Of a stretch of DNA of 64,000 nt, positions 61,761 through 64,000 are shown piece by piece (within the stretch, counting starts at the first letter, position 1; each line of letters starts with the position of its first letter). Location: contig JAQVCP010000001.1 of NCBI GenBank assembly GCA_028689735.1, positions 1 through 64,000 of the forward strand, read 5' to 3'. A program made the position numbers and the translations under genes. The notes under the pieces are model-generated. The model made no database searches and was not told the DNA's origin. It saw nothing but the letters and a program-made list of their open reading frames with translations. Source of the stretch: Hespellia sp. (GTDB taxonomy: Bacteria; Bacillota; Clostridia; Lachnospirales; Lachnospiraceae).

Positions 61761-61779
61761 ATTAGAACAACCTTTCTCA

Positions 61780-63486
61780 TTACGCCTCCAAAGCGCCTTT
61801 CTCCTCCTTCGGAATAAAATATCCGAAATCCACTTCATCCATTGCCGCATCTGCAATGTTCACAACACTGTTGCTCATACGGTCAATGGTATGCAGCACC
61901 TTGTTAAAGGATCCGGTAAGCTTGGCAGAACATTTTCCTTTTCCAACACGGTTCACATGGGCTTTTCGGATGTTGATATCCGCATTGAGTACGCGTTCTT
62001 TTCGCTTTTGAATCTTCTTTGCATTTTCCATATCTCCGGTAGACATCATGGCAATCATTGCGGTATACATTTCTTCTATTAACACAAGGCTCTCTTTCAG
62101 ATCCTTCATGGCATCCTTAGAATACTTCTGCTTTTTTCCGGTTCCATCAATCACAGAGTCCGCAAGGTCACTACACAGAGAGCCAATACGATCCACATCA
62201 CTGAGCACATACATCATTCCAGCTGTCTCCGTTGCCTGCTCTTCTGTCAGCACACCGGCCGCAAACAGCTCTGACAGATAATCTGTAATTCTCTCGGAAA
62301 GTATTCTGCTGTTCGCTGCATTTTCCATCACTCCGTCAAGCAGGACTTTTTCCCCTTTTTCTACTGCCGCAATCGTTTCTTTCAACAAATTTCCAACCAT
62401 ATCCCCACAGTGAAGCACTTCTTTCGCGACCAGCTGAAGTGCTGCCGCCGGCTGGTTCACCAGTTTGTTGTCCAGAAACAGTGGCTCAGATGCATCTACA
62501 ATCACATTTTTTCCATCCGGAATCACCTTCATAACAATCTTTACCATCAGCCAGATCAGCGGAATCCAGATGATTGTCATCGTCAGGTTAAATGTTGTAT
62601 GTGCGTTCGCAATCTGTCTGGAAATCACTTCCACTTCCGGTCCCTTTGGTGAAATGTACTGAACCAGTGCTGCAAATGGCTTGATGAGCCAAATGAAAAT
62701 CAGACATCCGCTGATGTTGAAAATACAATGTGCAACCGCTGTTCTCTTGGCATCCTTTGACTGTCCTACAGACGCAAGAATTGCAGTGATTGTTGTACCG
62801 ATATTATCCCCTAGTAGAATCGGAATCGCACCTGTAAGACCGAGAATGCTCGTGACACCATCCGGACCTGCCTGTGTCGCAAAATTCTGTAATACGGCAA
62901 TCGTCGCACTACTGCTCTGTACCACCAGTGTCATCATCGTACCAACTGCAACTCCGAGCACAGGAATATGTGCTACTCTTCCAATCATGTCAGTAAATAT
63001 CGGGCTGGAAGCAAGCGGTTTCATCACATCTCCCATGGTCTCAATTCCCAGGAATAACAAACCAAACGCGAAGATAGTCTGACCAATATTTTTTGTCCTC
63101 TCGTTTTTTGCAATAAAGCTGATGATAAAACCGATAAATACAATAATGTAAATGTAATCACTAATCTTAAATGCAATAATCTGGGCAGTCATCGTCGTGC
63201 CGATATTGGCACCCAGAATAATGGAAATTGCCTGTGGAAGCGTCATCAGCCCCGCACTTACAAATCCAATCGCCATAACGGTTGTCGCACTACTACTCTG
63301 CAGAACCGCTGTCGTAAGCGCACCCGCGAGTACCCCAAGAATCGGATTCTTTGTCAACAGCGCAAGCACGTTCTTCATCTTTTCTCCTGCTACCTTTTGC
63401 AGACATTCGCTCATCATATTCATTCCAAAAATGAAGACTGCCAAACCTCCCAATAACCCAAATACAATCTGTAATGTACTATTCAT
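61780..63486 (-). CDS. Na+/phosphate cotransporter with PhoU-like domain (second copy)
   Basis: 568 aa paralogue of the protein at 29.9-31.5 kb. Signatures QSSSATTVMAIGFVSAGLM (near 62) and LVVQSSSATIAVLQNFATQ (near 188), about nine spans, then a PhoU-like bundle (about 345-550). Directly downstream of a PstS-like gene, so this copy more likely serves phosphate uptake. Confidence 0.92.
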   Translation of the reverse strand: MNSTLQIVFGLLGGLAVFIFGMNMMSECLQKVAGEKMKNVLALLTKNPILGVLAGALTTAVLQSSSATTVMAIGFVSAGLMTLPQAISIILGANIGTTMTAQIIAFKISDYIYIIVFIGFIISFIAKNERTKNIGQTIFAFGLLFLGIETMGDVMKPLASSPIFTDMIGRVAHIPVLGVAVGTMMTLVVQSSSATIAVLQNFATQAGPDGVTSILGLTGAIPILLGDNIGTTITAILASVGQSKDAKRTAVAHCIFNISGCLIFIWLIKPFAALVQYISPKGPEVEVISRQIANAHTTFNLTMTIIWIPLIWLMVKIVMKVIPDGKNVIVDASEPLFLDNKLVNQPAAALQLVAKEVLHCGDMVGNLLKETIAAVEKGEKVLLDGVMENAANSRILSERITDYLSELFAAGVLTEEQATETAGMMYVLSDVDRIGSLCSDLADSVIDGTGKKQKYSKDAMKDLKESLVLIEEMYTAMIAMMSTGDMENAKKIQKRKERVLNADINIRKAHVNRVGKGKCSAKLTGSFNKVLHTIDRMSNSVVNIADAAMDEVDFGYFIPKEEKGALEA

Positions 63487-63584
63487 CTCTTTCTCCTCTT
63501 ATGAATATCTTCCCACTGAATCTATTTTCGCCGGCTTTTTCACTGGACGCTTTTCTTCCGTGATTTTCTCCGCAAAACATATTT

Positions 63585-64000
63585 CTAAGAATTCAGTTCT
63601 TCCCACGATTTTATGTCACCGATATAAATTTTCCTCAACACATCTAAAGAAATATCACCCAACGGATTTCCTTCATTTACAATCACTGCAATATCATCCT
63701 TGGCAATCGCCTCATAGTCCAGAAGCTCGCTCTCATAATCCTTCAGCTCTCTGGATGCCATTCCGAAATTACATTCCCCTGACATTGCCTTTGTCAGTCC
63801 CTGGGATGAATCTGATTCTTCCACCGTAATCTGCACATTTGTATTCAACTGCATATACGCATCCGCCAGCTCCTCCATAAGTGGAGCAACCGAAGTCGAA
63901 CCACTGATCGTGATGGTTCCTCCCGCCTGATTTGACAGAAAAGTGCTGCTCTTCCCAACAGTTCCATAAGATTCTTCTACGATGCTTTGTCCTGCTCCGC
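63585..64000 (-). CDS. Phosphate-binding (PstS-like) protein, N-terminus cut by window edge
   Basis: The C-terminal 138 residues are visible. TITISGSTSVAPLMEELADAY is the phosphate-loop region of PstS-like binding proteins, followed by VEESDSSQGLTKAMSGECNFGMASRELKDYE and IAVIVNEGNPLGDISLDVLRKIYIGDIKSWEEL, typical of PBP_like_2 domains. An additional stretch before this domain (GAGQSIVEESYGTVG) suggests a two-domain protein. It ends about 100 nt before the Na/Pi cotransporter, a phosphate-scavenging context. Confidence 0.85.
   Translation of the reverse strand, partial: GAGQSIVEESYGTVGKSSTFLSNQAGGTITISGSTSVAPLMEELADAYMQLNTNVQITVEESDSSQGLTKAMSGECNFGMASRELKDYESELLDYEAIAKDDIAVIVNEGNPLGDISLDVLRKIYIGDIKSWEELNS

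Larger units (their letters stand above)
61471..61779. other. Intergenic region with composite repeats
   Basis: 309 nt. It contains a family-1-like copy (61487-61531) fused to family-2 copy C (61532-61579), and a second family-1 copy (61719-61760). No credible gene was seen; a 78-codon frame on the minus strand runs through the repeats. Confidence 0.6.

Overview
The window reads as chromosomal DNA of an anaerobic, gut-type Firmicute, most likely Lachnospiraceae. Supporting signs are a desulfoferrodoxin instead of an oxygen-using defence, oxygen-sensitive Fe-S hydratases and ThiH, clostridial small proteins (a DUF6472-like protein, a CarD-like protein, DUF554, AIM24), strong AGGAGG ribosome binding sites, moderate GC and an almost unbroken minus-strand gene order. 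No rRNA, tRNA, prophage, insertion sequence or CRISPR array was seen. A HAD hydrolase is cut at the left edge and a PstS-like protein at the right edge.

Layout from left to right. 1-4.8 kb: a tartrate-type module (DASS transporter, two-subunit L-tartrate dehydratase ttdA/ttdB) with a divergent LysR regulator; a 20-bp palindrome overlaps the transporter promoter. 4.8-6.4 kb: a toxin/antitoxin pair whose antitoxin is fused to an ImmA/IrrE metallopeptidase, with a clear promoter and operator. 6.5-15.4 kb: NhaC antiporter, lipase-like DUF2974 protein, HAD phosphatase, thiE, AIM24, DUF554, desulfoferrodoxin, ZIP transporter, small proteins, a CarD-like protein and a Crp/Fnr regulator. The same 16-bp palindrome lies upstream of the regulator and of desulfoferrodoxin. 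15.5-19.2 kb: an LTA-synthase-like sulfatase, a Nif11-like small protein, an Lrp/AsnC regulator and an acidic-tailed membrane miniprotein.

19.3-29.9 kb is the most coherent metabolic island. Nine co-directional genes encode an aldolase, a 6-oxopurine nucleoside phosphorylase, a Zn alcohol dehydrogenase, MtnA, a BMP-type nucleoside ABC importer (four genes) and an MTA/SAH/5'-deoxyadenosine-type deaminase. Together they could import methylthio- or 5'-deoxy-adenosine, deaminate it, phosphorolyse it, isomerise it and cleave it to DHAP plus a short aldehyde that is then reduced: a DHAP shunt built around the inosine intermediate.

29.9-39.2 kb: Na/Pi cotransporter with PhoU domain coupled to a fused SecDF, polyphosphate kinase, and glycerate kinase with a divergent CdaR-type regulator. 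39.2-45.5 kb: a thiamin thiazole/pyrimidine operon (thiC, thiS, thiF, thiG, thiH, tenI, then a C39-like protein) under a TPP riboswitch, with an internal terminator after thiC. 45.5-51 kb: an SPFH protein with a ribbon-helix-helix partner and a promoter-spanning operator, pdxS/pdxT, a NUDIX hydrolase, an Rpn-like nuclease and signal peptidase I. 51-56.5 kb: an ABC-2 exporter divergent from a NarL-type two-component system, with twin dyads between them. 56.5-64 kb: an osmoprotectant ABC importer, a YbaK deacylase, a rhodanese-TtcA fusion, a second Na/Pi cotransporter and the start of a phosphate-uptake locus.

Two short dispersed repeat families recur between genes. They are nearly always in transcript-sense orientation ahead of a gene, and they are joined in one composite copy near 61.5 kb.
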